Position numbers and translations under genes: made by a program. Positions 12,492 to 12,524 of a stretch of DNA of 12,524 nucleotides are shown here, piece by piece. The DNA comes from DASXRU01 sp033856235 (GTDB taxonomy: Bacteria > Acidobacteriota > Blastocatellia > Pyrinomonadales > Pyrinomonadaceae), in contig JAWVFI010000079.1 in the NCBI GenBank assembly GCA_033856235.1, forward strand, positions 1 through 12,524. Reading direction: 5' to 3'. Positions within the stretch are counted from its first letter, which is position 1. Each line of letters starts with the position of its first letter. Below the pieces are notes generated by a model. That model saw only the letters and a program-made list of their open reading frames with translations, made no database searches and was not told the DNA's origin.

Positions 12492-12524
12492 CTTCGTTGC
12501 TTAGCCGGTGTGTTCCCGATGACG

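Overview
The window looks like ordinary chromosome from a free-living, mid-GC bacterium (GC in the mid-50s by eye). No rRNA, tRNA, phage gene, transposase or CRISPR array is visible. The gene mix is housekeeping: D-alanine--D-alanine ligase, arginase, asparaginyl-tRNA synthetase, a MurU/AmgK-like pair, a long-chain polyprenyl diphosphate synthase and YajQ. The intergenic gaps are packed with hairpin-doublet (REP/REPIN-like) repeats. This style, and the element whose translation gives the spurious 'SAGVPPAS / RDARAP' peptides, suggests Acidobacteriota or a similar soil lineage. That placement is inference with low to moderate confidence.

Layout. Every complete gene is on the minus strand, so transcription runs from right to left. 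From the right: yajQ (11870-12367); a polyprenyl diphosphate synthase (10709-11728); a repeat block of four hairpins (10562-10702); a coiled-coil plus winged-helix protein with a strong promoter (9921-10499); a secreted CAP-domain protein (8867-9676); a MurU-like nucleotidyltransferase (7761-8759), an AmgK-like sugar kinase (6613-7668) and asnS (5273-6586); then a tightly coupled run of methyltransferase, SLOG/LOG protein, AIM24-family protein and arginase (1999-5086, with two 4-nt overlaps and one 9-nt gap); and finally a complete ddl (712-1848). A second ddl copy, cut by the left window edge, lies on the plus strand (2-511) and converges on the first.

The left 1222 bases form a giant inverted repeat. 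Arms 1-586 and 637-1222 align without gaps around a 50-nt spacer and differ at 39 positions. Those differences are concentrated in bases 139-350 and are mostly synonymous. The palindrome is centred in a REPIN-like doublet. It is either a real tail-to-tail ddl duplication with gene conversion, or two strain alleles joined at the hairpin by an assembler.

The most unusual signal is shared by three unrelated repeat families (1875-1990, 5163-5218, 10562-10702). Each is a doublet of inverted hairpins whose stems differ between the two halves by compensatory base-pair swaps, so each local hairpin is kept while the pairing between halves is weakened.

Functional themes are cell-wall precursor supply (Ddl) and possible muramic-acid recycling (MurU/AmgK). 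The MurU-like enzyme lacks both canonical metal-binding aspartates.
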